Below are positions 5,881 to 13,846 of a stretch of DNA of 13,908 bases, in pieces. The position numbers and the translations under genes are program-made. This DNA comes from an uncultured Lachnospiraceae bacterium (GTDB taxonomy: Bacteria; Bacillota; Clostridia; Lachnospirales; Lachnospiraceae). The notes beneath the pieces were generated by a model. That model ran no database searches. It was not told where the DNA came from and worked only from the letters and a program-made list of their open reading frames with translations. The stretch is taken from NCBI GenBank assembly GCA_946406305.1, contig CAMJKC010000027.1, forward strand, positions 1 through 13,908, in the 5' to 3' direction. How positions within the stretch are numbered: position 1 is the stretch's first letter; every line of letters begins with the position of its first letter.

Positions 5881-6861
5881 ATGATAAATAGAATTAAATG
5901 TATAGGTGTGTTGTCAAGTGGTGGAGATGCACCAGGGATGAATGCTTGTATAAGAGCAGTAGTTAGGACAGCTATCAACAATGGAATAGATGTTAAAGGC
6001 ATCAATAGAGGTTTTAATGGACTCTTAGAAAATGAATATAGAGATATGGATAAAAATTCTGTATCTAATATTGTTAATGTAGGTGGAACTATATTATACA
6101 CTGCGAGGTCAAAAGAATTTATGACTGAAGAAGGGTTAAATATAGCAGTAAATAATAGTAAAAAAATGGGGCTTGATGCAGTCATAGTAATAGGTGGGGA
6201 TGGTTCTTTTAGAGGAGCAAAAAAACTAAAAGAAAAAGGCATAAATGTAATAGGGATACCAGCGACAATAGACCTTGACATACCTTGCACAGAATATACT
6301 ATAGGTTTTGATACTGCCATAAACACTGCTATGGAGGGTATAGATAGGATAAGAGATACAAGCACTTCTCATGCAAGGTGTTCTATAGTAGAGGTTATGG
6401 GAAGAAATGCAGGTTATATAGCTTTATATACAGGTATATCTACAGGTGCTGAAGAAATATTGATTCCAGAGAAAAAAGAGCTCGCTTCAATTGATAGTAT
6501 CATTACAAGAGTAAAAATAGCTATGAAGAAAGGCAAAAAGCACTATATAATAGTAAATGCTGAAGGTGTAGGAAATAGTTACGAGCTTGCAAAAAAAATA
6601 GAACAAGGGACAGGCATAGAGACGAGAGCCACAGTTCTTGGATATCTTCAAAGAGGAGGTTCTCCAACTTGTAGAGATAGAGTGCTTGCTTCTATAATGG
6701 GAGTATCAGCAGTAAAAAATTTATTAGATGGAAAACAAAATAGAATTATTGTTGTAAAAAATGGTGTAGTAAAAGATATAGATATAGATGAAGGGTTAAA
6801 TATGACAAAAGGGATTTTGACCGAATTTTTGGATACAGTTGAAGGGGTAGAAAGTAAATAA
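5881..6861 (+). CDS. pfkA: 6-phosphofructokinase (PfkA family)
   Basis: Phosphorylates fructose 6-phosphate to fructose 1,6-bisphosphate, the committed step of glycolysis. GGDAPGMN (residues 14-21) and GGDGS (105-109) form the nucleotide site. Gly108 and Ala128 sit where ATP-dependent enzymes have Gly and PPi-dependent ones have Asp and Lys, so ATP is the likely donor. The catalytic loop reads TIDLD at 129-133: both aspartates are kept (D131 aligns with the base D127 of E. coli), but the intervening Asn is Leu, and PCT follows. The Arg in SHARCSIVEVMGR, the MGRNAG loop and LGYLQRGGSP are intact, as are Arg residues of the ADP effector site (NACIRAVVR). At 326 aa the length is normal. GGAG at 5870-5873 supports the start. 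It overlaps the next gene by one base (TAATG). I believe TIDLD also occurs in other clostridial enzymes. Confidence 0.9.
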   Translation: MINRIKCIGVLSSGGDAPGMNACIRAVVRTAINNGIDVKGINRGFNGLLENEYRDMDKNSVSNIVNVGGTILYTARSKEFMTEEGLNIAVNNSKKMGLDAVIVIGGDGSFRGAKKLKEKGINVIGIPATIDLDIPCTEYTIGFDTAINTAMEGIDRIRDTSTSHARCSIVEVMGRNAGYIALYTGISTGAEEILIPEKKELASIDSIITRVKIAMKKGKKHYIIVNAEGVGNSYELAKKIEQGTGIETRATVLGYLQRGGSPTCRDRVLASIMGVSAVKNLLDGKQNRIIVVKNGVVKDIDIDEGLNMTKGILTEFLDTVEGVESK

Positions 6862-7427
6862 TGGATATAGATGAAATTATAAAAAAAATTGATGACAAAA
6901 ACGGAATAGAGGTTGATGACGAGATAATAATAGCAGTTTCAAATTCTTACATATCAAAGTTTTATATGGATAAGATTATAGATAACTTGCCACAAGAATT
7001 AAAAGATGGTATAAAAATAATGCTTGTTAATTTAACTGAAAAAAATGGTGGGATAGTTGAAGCAATATATGATGATAAGGAAACGAGGATATACTTTAAA
7101 AGTTATTGCAGCAGTGATGATTATTTATATGATGACATAGGTGCAAACTTAAGTATTAAAAAATTTGAAAAAGATAATAGGGAATTGTTTGAAAACATTG
7201 CACTTTACTGTAAAATGAAATTACATAGAGTTGATGAAGTTTTAGAAAAAAATAGTATAAATAAAGGAGAACAAAATATGGAAGAGAAAAAGAAATCAAT
7301 TAATCCATTATTAGATGATGGTTGCGACTGTTGTGGTTGTGGATGCAATTCACACGATTGTGATGATTGTGATGATTGCGACGATTGTGAAGGTTGTGGC
7401 TGTGGTTGTGAACATGACCATGAGTAA
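6861..7427 (+). CDS. DUF6145-like protein joined to a Cys/Asp-rich tail
   Basis: Residues 1 to about 125 resemble the clostridial family DUF6145 (function unknown): a YISKFYMDKIIDNLP start, LKDGIKIMLVNLTEKNGGI, then DDYLYDDIGANLSIK and ELFENIALYCKMKL. The family, as I recall it, ends near here and often sits beside dusB, as it does in this window. Instead, the frame runs on through a linker to a tail with 12 Cys, many Asp and 3 His in the last 35 residues (pattern CGCGC, repeated DDC, GCGCGC, EHDHE). The linker residues NKGEQN are encoded by a good ribosome site (AAAGGAG, 7263-7269) followed by an in-frame ATG at 7278. An A7 tract (7246-7252) lies just before: one A more or fewer would end the first protein at once. 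This could be a true fusion, two products from one frame, or a sequence error. The tail probably binds metal; nothing more is shown. The start overlaps the pfkA stop by one base. Confidence 0.7.
   Translation: MDIDEIIKKIDDKNGIEVDDEIIIAVSNSYISKFYMDKIIDNLPQELKDGIKIMLVNLTEKNGGIVEAIYDDKETRIYFKSYCSSDDYLYDDIGANLSIKKFEKDNRELFENIALYCKMKLHRVDEVLEKNSINKGEQNMEEKKKSINPLLDDGCDCCGCGCNSHDCDDCDDCDDCEGCGCGCEHDHE
7263..7269 (+). promoter_or_regulatory. Internal ribosome binding site inside the DUF6145-like gene
   Basis: AAAGGAG lies 8 bases before an in-frame ATG at 7278. It is as strong as the sites that start neighbouring genes and stands exactly at the junction of the two protein segments. Confidence 0.55.
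7278..7427 (+). CDS. Possible separate 49-aa Cys-rich protein from the internal start
   Basis: This is an alternative product of the same frame as the DUF6145-like gene, starting at the internal ATG with its own AAAGGAG. It would read MEEKKKSINPLLDDG followed by the Cys-rich segment (12 Cys, 3 His). The short Lys-rich start looks like a natural N-terminus, and small Cys/Asp-rich peptides of this kind could bind zinc or another soft metal. There is no CxxC zinc-finger spacing of a named family that I can identify. Whether it is made separately cannot be decided from sequence alone. Confidence 0.4.
   Translation: MEEKKKSINPLLDDGCDCCGCGCNSHDCDDCDDCDDCEGCGCGCEHDHE
7358..7387 (+). repeat. Short tandem repeat encoding Asp-Asp-Cys
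   Basis: About four copies of a 6-to-9-base unit built on GATTGT/GAT encode consecutive DDC triplets in the Cys-rich tail. Two copies use synonymous GAC or TGC codons, so the repeat is not perfectly fresh, but it could still change in copy number by slippage. Confidence 0.5.
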
Positions 7428-7435
7428 AATTTTTA

Positions 7436-8404
7436 ATGTTTTTTATTGGGCAGCTAAAAATTGACAATCAAGTATGTGTGGCACCTATGGCAGGTATAAC
7501 TGACCTGCCATATCGTTTGATTTTAAAAGAATATGGTGCAGGGCTTTTGACAACAGAACTTATAAGTGCAAAAGCAATATGTTTTGAAAATAAGAAGACA
7601 GATATAATAGCTATGACAAGTGATGAAGAAAAGCCAGTAGCTCTTCAAATTTTTGGTTCAGACAGTGACATTATGGCAAGGGCGGCTTATTTAACTATTG
7701 ACAAATATGATATACTAGATATAAATATGGGTTGTCCTGTTTTGAAGGTAGTGAGAAATGGCGAAGGCTCTGCCCTTATGAAGGAACCTAAAAAGGCATA
7801 TGAGATAGTAAAAAAAGTAGTGAAAGTGCTTGAAAATAAAAAACCTGTCACTTGTAAAATTAGAATAGGGTATGATAGCAATAATATAAATGCTGTAGAG
7901 TTTGCGAAAGTTTTAGAAGATGCAGGAGCTTCGGCAATAACTATACATGGAAGGACGAGAGTTGAAATGTATAGTGGAAAAGTTCATATAGATATAATAA
8001 AAAAAGTAGTTGATAGTGTAAAAATACCAGTTATAGCAAATGGAAATATATTTAGTGCAGAAGATGCAAAAAACATGCTTGACCTAACAGGTGCAAAGGC
8101 TATAGCTTTAGGTAGAGGTGTAAAAGGTAACCCGTGGTTAGTTTCAGAATGTATAAGTTTTTTAAATAGTGGAATGAAACCCAAAAGACCAAGTGTTGAT
8201 GACATAAAAAATGTTATGCTTGAGTTGGTAAAAAGAGAGATTGAATATAGAGGAGAAAAGAGTGCTATAAGTGAATTAAAACATCATATATGTTGGTTTA
8301 CAAGTGGCATCAAAAACTCTTCAAAATTTAGGACAAGGGTTAATAATGTAAATAATAAAATGCAATTATTTGAAGTTATAAATAATTATTTTGATAATAT
8401 TTAA
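7436..8404 (+). CDS. dusB: tRNA-dihydrouridine synthase (DusB type)
   Basis: FMN enzyme that reduces uridine to dihydrouridine in the tRNA D-loop region, using NADPH. The TIM barrel begins with the FMN motif VAPMAGITDLPYR. LQIFGSD and DINMGCPVLKVVRNGEGSAL follow, with the catalytic Cys at residue 100. ITIHGRTR, VIANGNIFSAEDA and ALGRGVKGNPWL are the flavin phosphate and substrate motifs. The 322-aa length is normal. The ATG at 7436 is the earliest standard start after the in-frame stop at 7421-7423 and gives the usual FIGQLKI lead into the barrel. It has no convincing ribosome site, so it probably depends on coupling with the gene that ends 8 bases upstream. DusB is the best subfamily fit for Clostridia; DusC or DusA are less likely. 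Confidence 0.92.
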   Translation: MFFIGQLKIDNQVCVAPMAGITDLPYRLILKEYGAGLLTTELISAKAICFENKKTDIIAMTSDEEKPVALQIFGSDSDIMARAAYLTIDKYDILDINMGCPVLKVVRNGEGSALMKEPKKAYEIVKKVVKVLENKKPVTCKIRIGYDSNNINAVEFAKVLEDAGASAITIHGRTRVEMYSGKVHIDIIKKVVDSVKIPVIANGNIFSAEDAKNMLDLTGAKAIALGRGVKGNPWLVSECISFLNSGMKPKRPSVDDIKNVMLELVKREIEYRGEKSAISELKHHICWFTSGIKNSSKFRTRVNNVNNKMQLFEVINNYFDNI

Positions 8405-8434
8405 TAAAAAATTTCAATATAGGAGTTGATATAA

Positions 8435-10447
8435 ATGTCAAAGAATTTGTTAATTGTGGAGTCGCCAGCAAAAGTAAAAACCATATCAAAATTTTTGGGA
8501 AAAGATTTTGATGTTTTGGCTACATATGGACATGTTATAGATTTGCCAAAGAGCACGCTTGGTATTGATGTAGAAAAAGATTTTGATATTAAATATATAA
8601 CGGTTAGAGGCAAAGGTGATGTGTTAGCAAAATTAAAAAGCAAAGCAAAAGTATCGGATAATATTTATCTCGCAACTGACCCTGATAGAGAGGGTGAGAC
8701 TATAAGTTGGCATATAAAAAATGCATTGAAATTAAAAGACTCAAGTAAAAATTATTCAAGAATTACATTTAATGAAATAAGTAAAAATGCAGTTTTGAAT
8801 GCTATAAAAAATCCAAGGGATATAGATATAAATCTTGTAAACTCACAGCAGGCAAGAAGGGCGATTGATAGAATAGTTGGTTATAAAATAAGTCCTTTGC
8901 TTTGGGAAAAAATAAAAGGCAAACTATCTGCTGGTAGAGTCCAAAGTGTAGCTCTTAAACTTATATGTGACAGAGAAAAAGAAATAAATGAGTTTATTCC
9001 TATTGAATACTGGACACTTGAAGTTTTATTAAAGTATGACAATAAAGATATAACGGCACAGTTTTATGGAGATGTGAATAATAAAATATCACTTGAGAAT
9101 GAAAAACAAGTTGATGAGATTATAAACAAAATAAAAAAAGATGATTTTTTTGTAAAGGATATAAAAAAATCTAAAAGAGAAAAGAAAGCACCATTACCTT
9201 TTACTACATCAACATTACAGCAGGAAGCCGGGAAGAGTTTAAATTTCCCAATAGCCAAAACTATGAGGATAGCACAAAGTCTTTATGAAGGAATAGAATT
9301 AAAGGGTCGTGGAACGACAAGTCTAATAACATATCTTAGAACAGACTCTACAAGAATATCAGATGAGGCAAAAGCTATTGCAAAAGATTACATAAGAGAT
9401 AATTATGGAAGCAACTATGTGTTAGAAAATGAAAATTTGAAAGTTGACAAAAATAACAATAAAATACAAGATGCCCATGAAGCAATACGACCTACTTATA
9501 TAAATATTCTCCCAAGCGATATAAAAGAATCTCTATCAAGGGATGAATATAGATTATATAATCTGATATGGAAGAGGTTTATAGCAAGTAGAATGAGTAA
9601 TGCTGTTTATGACACTGCAAAAGTGACAATAGAAGCAAATGGATATATATTTACTGCGAATGCCTCAAAAATTTCATTTGATGGATTTATGTCTGTTTAC
9701 ACTGATGCTGATGACAAAACAGCAAGTCAAAATGTATTACCAGATTTTAACATAGGAGATAAAATAGAATTTAAAAAATTTAACAAAGAGCAACATTTTA
9801 CACAACCACCAGCACATTTTACAGAGAGTTCACTTGTAAAAGTGCTTGAAGAAAATGGTATAGGTCGTCCATCTACATATGCTCCAACAGTTAATACTTT
9901 ATTACATAGGAGATATGTGACAAAAGAGAAAAAAAACTTATTTGTGACAGAGCTTGGAATTGCTGTAAATGATATTATGAATAAAGCTTTTCCTAATATT
10001 GTAGATGAAAAATTTACTGCAAATATGGAAAAAGAACTTGATGAAGTTGCAAATGGACAAATGGGTTGGAAAGAAGTTTTAAGAGAATTTTATCCAGAGT
10101 TTGAAGAAGAAGTAAATAAAGCATATGACAAACTTGAAAAAGTTAAAATAAAAGAAGAGGTAAGTGAAGAAAAATGTGACAATTGCGGAGCAAATCTAGT
10201 AGTTAAATATGGACCTTTTGGTAAATTTTTGGCCTGCCCTAATTTCCCTGAATGTAGGTTTACAAAACCATATATAGAAAGGACAGGATTTATATGCCCT
10301 ACTTGTGGTAAGAACGAAATTATAAAGCTTAGGACAAAAAAAGGCAGAATATTTTATGCCTGTGAGGATAAAGATTGTGAATTTAAGGCTTGGCAAATAC
10401 CAAAAGATGCAAAAGAGGTTAGCATTGATAAAGAAAAAGCAATATGA
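8435..10447 (+). CDS. topA: DNA topoisomerase I
   Basis: Type IA topoisomerase that relaxes negative supercoils. The Toprim domain at the N-terminus has LLIVESPAKVKTI and the acidic DPDREGE at residues 82-88. RRAIDRIVGYKISPLLW and KLSAGRVQSVAL are core motifs. The catalytic Tyr is Y300 in ITYLRTDSTR. HEAIRPT and the FTQPPAHFTESSLVKVLEENGIGRPSTYA stretch (split: FTQPPAHFTE, GIGRPSTYA) complete the gate domain. The C-terminus has two four-Cys zinc ribbons: C581, C584, C601, C607 and C621, C624, C643, C648. At 670 aa it is slightly shorter than the ~690 aa Bacillus enzyme. AGGAG at 8421-8425 supports the ATG. It starts 30 bases after dusB with no terminator between them. The first bases downstream hold the trigger factor promoter. 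Confidence 0.97.
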   Translation: MSKNLLIVESPAKVKTISKFLGKDFDVLATYGHVIDLPKSTLGIDVEKDFDIKYITVRGKGDVLAKLKSKAKVSDNIYLATDPDREGETISWHIKNALKLKDSSKNYSRITFNEISKNAVLNAIKNPRDIDINLVNSQQARRAIDRIVGYKISPLLWEKIKGKLSAGRVQSVALKLICDREKEINEFIPIEYWTLEVLLKYDNKDITAQFYGDVNNKISLENEKQVDEIINKIKKDDFFVKDIKKSKREKKAPLPFTTSTLQQEAGKSLNFPIAKTMRIAQSLYEGIELKGRGTTSLITYLRTDSTRISDEAKAIAKDYIRDNYGSNYVLENENLKVDKNNNKIQDAHEAIRPTYINILPSDIKESLSRDEYRLYNLIWKRFIASRMSNAVYDTAKVTIEANGYIFTANASKISFDGFMSVYTDADDKTASQNVLPDFNIGDKIEFKKFNKEQHFTQPPAHFTESSLVKVLEENGIGRPSTYAPTVNTLLHRRYVTKEKKNLFVTELGIAVNDIMNKAFPNIVDEKFTANMEKELDEVANGQMGWKEVLREFYPEFEEEVNKAYDKLEKVKIKEEVSEEKCDNCGANLVVKYGPFGKFLACPNFPECRFTKPYIERTGFICPTCGKNEIIKLRTKKGRIFYACEDKDCEFKAWQIPKDAKEVSIDKEKAI

Positions 10448-10453
10448 TAAAAT
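10425..10453 (+). promoter_or_regulatory. Promoter of the tig-clpP-clpX operon
   Basis: TTGATA (10425-10430) and TAAAAT (10448-10453) are exactly 17 bp apart, with TG at 10445-10446 for an extended -10. It overlaps the last codons of topA, and transcription would start near 10460. I see no CtsR-like operator (direct GGTCAAA heptads) next to it. Confidence 0.55.
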
Positions 10454-10481
10454 ATTTATATAAAAAATTGGAGGAAATGAA

Positions 10482-11774
10482 GTGAATACAAAATTTGAGA
10501 AGATAGGTAATAATAAGGGGAAACTTACAGTTGAGGTAGATAAGGATACTTTTTCAAAATCGGAGCAAAAGGTTTATAATAAAAGAAAAAAGAATATAAG
10601 TTTACCAGGATTTAGAAAAGGGCACGCAACTCTTGATATGATATACAAGGCATATGGAAGGGGAGTATTTTTTGAAGATGCTGCAAATGACTGTATAAAT
10701 GCAACATATCCTGAAGCGATTAAAAGTGTAGAAAAAAGAATTTTGTCAAAGCCAGAAGTAGATGTTGAAAAAATAGGAATAGATGATGATTTCGTATATA
10801 CAGCTACATTTGCCATAGTTCCAGATTTTACTGTTGCAAAATATAAAAATGTAGAAATAAAAAAGACAAAAGTAGCAATAACTGATGATGATGTAAAGGC
10901 AAAACTACTTGTGGAGCAAGAAAAAAATGCAAGCCTCGTCACTGTTGATAGAGAGATAAAAAATGGCGACATTGCAAACATTGATTTTGAAGGTTTTATA
11001 GACAATGTTCCGTTCAAAGGTGGAAAGGGAGAAAACTATCCACTTACTATTGGAACACATAGTTTTATCGATAATTTTGAAGACCAACTTATAGGGCATA
11101 AGGTAGGAGAGAATGTAGATGTAAAAGTAAAGTTTCCAGATGACTATATGGAAAAAAGTTTACAAGGAAAGGAAGCATTATTTAAAGTAAAGATAAATGA
11201 AGTGAAAGAAAAAGTTTTGCCAGAGATAGATGATGAATTTGTGTCAGAAATATCTGAATTTGAAAAACTTGAAGATTATAAGAAAGACTTAAAAAATAAA
11301 TTGATAGAAGAAGGCGAGAAAAAAGCAAAAGCTGCCGACAAACAAAAGATAATAGATGAAATAGTTAAAAACACTGAAATTGATTTGGCAAAAGAAGCAA
11401 TAGAAGCGAGTATAGATGACATAGTAGATAACATAACAAGAAATCTCTATTATCAAAAAGTGTCAATGGATGATTATTTAAAAATGACAGGTCAAACTAT
11501 GGAAAGCTTAAGAGATGGACAAAGAGAAGCAGCGACAACAAATTTGAAGACAAGTTTGATACTTGATGAAATTGGAAAGCTTGAAAATATAAAGGCGCCA
11601 GATGATAAGGTAGAGGAATATATAGAAAATATGGCAAAATCTTATGGACTTCCTGTTGATAAATTTAAAGAAAGATATATAACAGAAGAAGAGAGAGAAA
11701 ACATAGTAAAAGATTTACTCTATCCAACAGTTGTTGACTTTTTATATGATAATGCAAAATTAAAGGAGGGTTAA
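10482..11774 (+). CDS. tig: Trigger factor, ribosome-bound chaperone
   Basis: Binds the ribosome exit tunnel and shields new chains; it also has peptidyl-prolyl isomerase activity. The N-terminal ribosome-binding domain contains the signature GFRKG at residues 43-47. An FKBP-type domain covers about residues 158-240 (NGDIANIDFEGF, FKGGKGENYPLTIGTHSFIDNFEDQLIG given here in parts, and PDDYMEKSLQGKEALF). A helical C-terminal chaperone domain runs to the end. At 430 aa it is full length. The start is GTG at 10482, with GGAGG (10470-10474) 7 bases upstream; no in-frame ATG fits better. clpP follows one base after its stop, so folding and degradation factors are co-expressed. Confidence 0.95.
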   Translation: MNTKFEKIGNNKGKLTVEVDKDTFSKSEQKVYNKRKKNISLPGFRKGHATLDMIYKAYGRGVFFEDAANDCINATYPEAIKSVEKRILSKPEVDVEKIGIDDDFVYTATFAIVPDFTVAKYKNVEIKKTKVAITDDDVKAKLLVEQEKNASLVTVDREIKNGDIANIDFEGFIDNVPFKGGKGENYPLTIGTHSFIDNFEDQLIGHKVGENVDVKVKFPDDYMEKSLQGKEALFKVKINEVKEKVLPEIDDEFVSEISEFEKLEDYKKDLKNKLIEEGEKKAKAADKQKIIDEIVKNTEIDLAKEAIEASIDDIVDNITRNLYYQKVSMDDYLKMTGQTMESLRDGQREAATTNLKTSLILDEIGKLENIKAPDDKVEEYIENMAKSYGLPVDKFKERYITEEERENIVKDLLYPTVVDFLYDNAKLKEG

Positions 11775-11775
11775 T

Positions 11776-12375
11776 ATGTATAATATAAACAATTTATTAC
11801 CAAATCCATTTGTTATAAAACAAACAAGTAAGGGTGAAAGAAGTTATGATATATTCTCAAGATTACTTGAAGAGAGAATAGTTTTTTTGGCAGACCAAGT
11901 AACTGATGATATGGCGAGTTTAGTAGTGGCTCAGCTATTGTATTTGGAATCTGAAGATCCAAAAAAAGATGTAATGTTCTATATAAATTCTCCTGGAGGT
12001 TCAGTTACTGCAGGTATGGCTATTTATGATACTATGAAATATGTTAAATGTGACATATCAACTATATGTATAGGTATGGCTGCATCTATGGGAGCATTTT
12101 TACTTGCTGGAGGGACAAAAGGTAAAAGGTTTGCTCTTCCAAATGCAGAAATTATGATACATCAGCCAAGTGGTGGTGCACAGGGTCAAGCTACAGAAAT
12201 ACAAATTATGGCAGAACAAATATTAAAAACAAAAAAGAAATTAAATCAAATATTATCTGAAAATACTGGAAAGCCATATGAACAAGTTGCACTTGATACA
12301 GAAAGGGATAATTGGATGGATGCAAATGAGGCTCTTTCATACGGTCTTATAGATAAAGTGATAGATAAACATTAA
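11776..12375 (+). CDS. clpP: ATP-dependent Clp protease proteolytic subunit
   Basis: Serine protease that forms the 14-mer degradation chamber served by ClpX and other Clp ATPases. The catalytic triad is S104 (in GMAASMGAFLL), H129 (in MIHQPSGG) and D178 (in ERDNWM); the 25 and 49 residue spacings equal those of E. coli ClpP. The N-terminal axial loop region and the IYSRLLEERIVFL-like block (here DIFSRLLEERIVFL) are present. At 199 aa it is normal. AAGGAGG at 11763-11769 supports the ATG. The tig stop is only one base upstream, so translation is coupled. Confidence 0.97.
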   Translation: MYNINNLLPNPFVIKQTSKGERSYDIFSRLLEERIVFLADQVTDDMASLVVAQLLYLESEDPKKDVMFYINSPGGSVTAGMAIYDTMKYVKCDISTICIGMAASMGAFLLAGGTKGKRFALPNAEIMIHQPSGGAQGQATEIQIMAEQILKTKKKLNQILSENTGKPYEQVALDTERDNWMDANEALSYGLIDKVIDKH

Positions 12376-12392
12376 AATAGTTAAGGTGAGAT

Positions 12393-13721
12393 ATGAAAAA
12401 AGATGATAATAATAAAAATGACATAACGAAGGATGTGCCACATTGCTCTTTTTGTGGAAAACCTGCATTTAGAGTAAATAAACTTTTTGAGGGAATAGAT
12501 AAAAAAACATATATATGTGATACTTGTATAACAAATTGTGATTTGATATTGAAACAAGAGTATAATGTTAGAGAAGATGTTGAATCTTTTATGAATATTA
12601 ATGTAAAGCCAAAGGATATAAAAGAATATTTAGATAACTACATAATTGGACAAGAAGAAGCAAAAAAAAGTATATCTGTAGCAGTATATAATCACATAAA
12701 GAGAATAACCAATAAGAGTTATGATGGTGTAGAACTTCAGAAGTCAAATTTATTGTTTATAGGACCTACTGGTTCGGGAAAGACATATTTGGCAGAAAGT
12801 TTAGCAAATTTTTTAGGTGTTCCTTTTGCTATAGCAGATGCGACAACACTTACCGAAGCTGGGTATGTAGGAGAGGATGTAGAAAATATAATACTAAAAC
12901 TTTTAATTGCAGCAGATGGAAATGTAAAAAAAGCTGAAATGGGCATTATATATATAGATGAGATAGATAAGATTACCAAGAAATCAGAAAATGTAAGTAT
13001 TACAAGAGATGTTTCTGGAGAAGGTGTTCAACAAGCACTATTAAAAATCATAGAGGGGACAGTTGCAAATGTGCCTCCTTATGGTGGTAGAAAGCATCCG
13101 CAACAAGAATATATACAAGTAAATACAAAAAATATTTTGTTTATATGTGGTGGTGCTTTTGATGGGCTTGAGAAAATAATCGCAAATAGAGTAAATAATT
13201 CTTCTATAGGTTTTAATGCTGAAGTATTAGATAAAAAAGATTTAAAGATTGATGAATATATAAAACAATGTGAGTCAAGAGATTTGATATCATATGGTAT
13301 AATTCCAGAGATGGTAGGAAGGCTTCCTGTAATAGCTACTTTAAATTCACTCAGTGAACAGGACCTTGAAAGGATATTGATAGAGCCAAAAAATGCTATT
13401 ATTAAACAGTATAAGAGGCTTATGGAGCTTGATGATATAGACCTTGAATTTACAGATGAAGCAATATCAGCTATTGCAAGAAAAGCTTTAGAGAAAAAAC
13501 TTGGAGCAAGAGCTCTTAGAACTATCATTGAAAATATAATGAGAGATGTTATGTATAAAGTTCCAAGTGAAAAAGATGTATATAAGGTTATAGTAGATGA
13601 AGAAGCAGTAGAAAAAAATATTGAACCTAAAATCTTATATAAAAAAGAATTATCAAAAGATGGTAAAGATTCAAAAAATCTAAATATAGTTAATAAAAAA
13701 TCAAAAGGTAATATTGCATAA
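12393..13721 (+). CDS. clpX: ATP-dependent Clp protease ATP-binding subunit ClpX
   Basis: AAA+ unfoldase that feeds tagged proteins to ClpP. The N-terminal zinc-binding domain has C18, C21, C42 and C45. Walker A is GPTGSGKT at residues 124-131, the pore loop GYVGED is at about 153, and Walker B is IIYIDEID at about 186-193. The IGF loop that docks on ClpP is at 272-274. The C-terminal sensor 2 has GARALRTIIE. At 442 aa it is slightly long because of a Lys-rich tail. AAGGTGA (12383-12389) supports the ATG, 17 bases after clpP. lon, which often follows clpX in Firmicutes, is not next: a terminator ends the operon. Confidence 0.97.
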   Translation: MKKDDNNKNDITKDVPHCSFCGKPAFRVNKLFEGIDKKTYICDTCITNCDLILKQEYNVREDVESFMNINVKPKDIKEYLDNYIIGQEEAKKSISVAVYNHIKRITNKSYDGVELQKSNLLFIGPTGSGKTYLAESLANFLGVPFAIADATTLTEAGYVGEDVENIILKLLIAADGNVKKAEMGIIYIDEIDKITKKSENVSITRDVSGEGVQQALLKIIEGTVANVPPYGGRKHPQQEYIQVNTKNILFICGGAFDGLEKIIANRVNNSSIGFNAEVLDKKDLKIDEYIKQCESRDLISYGIIPEMVGRLPVIATLNSLSEQDLERILIEPKNAIIKQYKRLMELDDIDLEFTDEAISAIARKALEKKLGARALRTIIENIMRDVMYKVPSEKDVYKVIVDEEAVEKNIEPKILYKKELSKDGKDSKNLNIVNKKSKGNIA

Positions 13722-13815
13722 AAAATAGAGTTTAATAAGTTAAGTTTTTTATAAAAAATATACAAAAAAATTAAAAAAGTAGAAAAAAGAATAGAGCCAA
13801 TAAAATTGAAATTAA

Positions 13816-13846
13816 AAAAAACTGTATTTTATAATACAGTTTTTTA
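13816..13846. terminator. Bidirectional intrinsic terminator after clpX
   Basis: ACTGTATT (13821-13828) and AATACAGT (13833-13840) form a perfect 8-bp stem with a TTAT loop. The flanking A run (from 13814) and T run (to 13845) extend the stem and serve as the U tract for either strand. The 94 bases between the clpX stop and this hairpin (13722-13815) are AT-rich with no other feature I can support. Confidence 0.85.

Noticed and set aside
5844..6365. Minus-strand open frame opposite pfkA (173 codons)
   Set aside because: Shadow of the phosphofructokinase gene; AT-rich codon bias removes stops on the other strand.
10574..11017. Minus-strand open frame opposite tig (147 codons)
   Set aside because: Shadow of trigger factor with no start signal or recognisable domain.
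13079..13765. Long minus-strand open frame opposite clpX (228 codons)
   Set aside because: It is the complement of a clear ClpX reading frame with catalytic motifs; its translation is Ser/Phe/Ile-rich low-complexity with no family pattern and no ribosome site.
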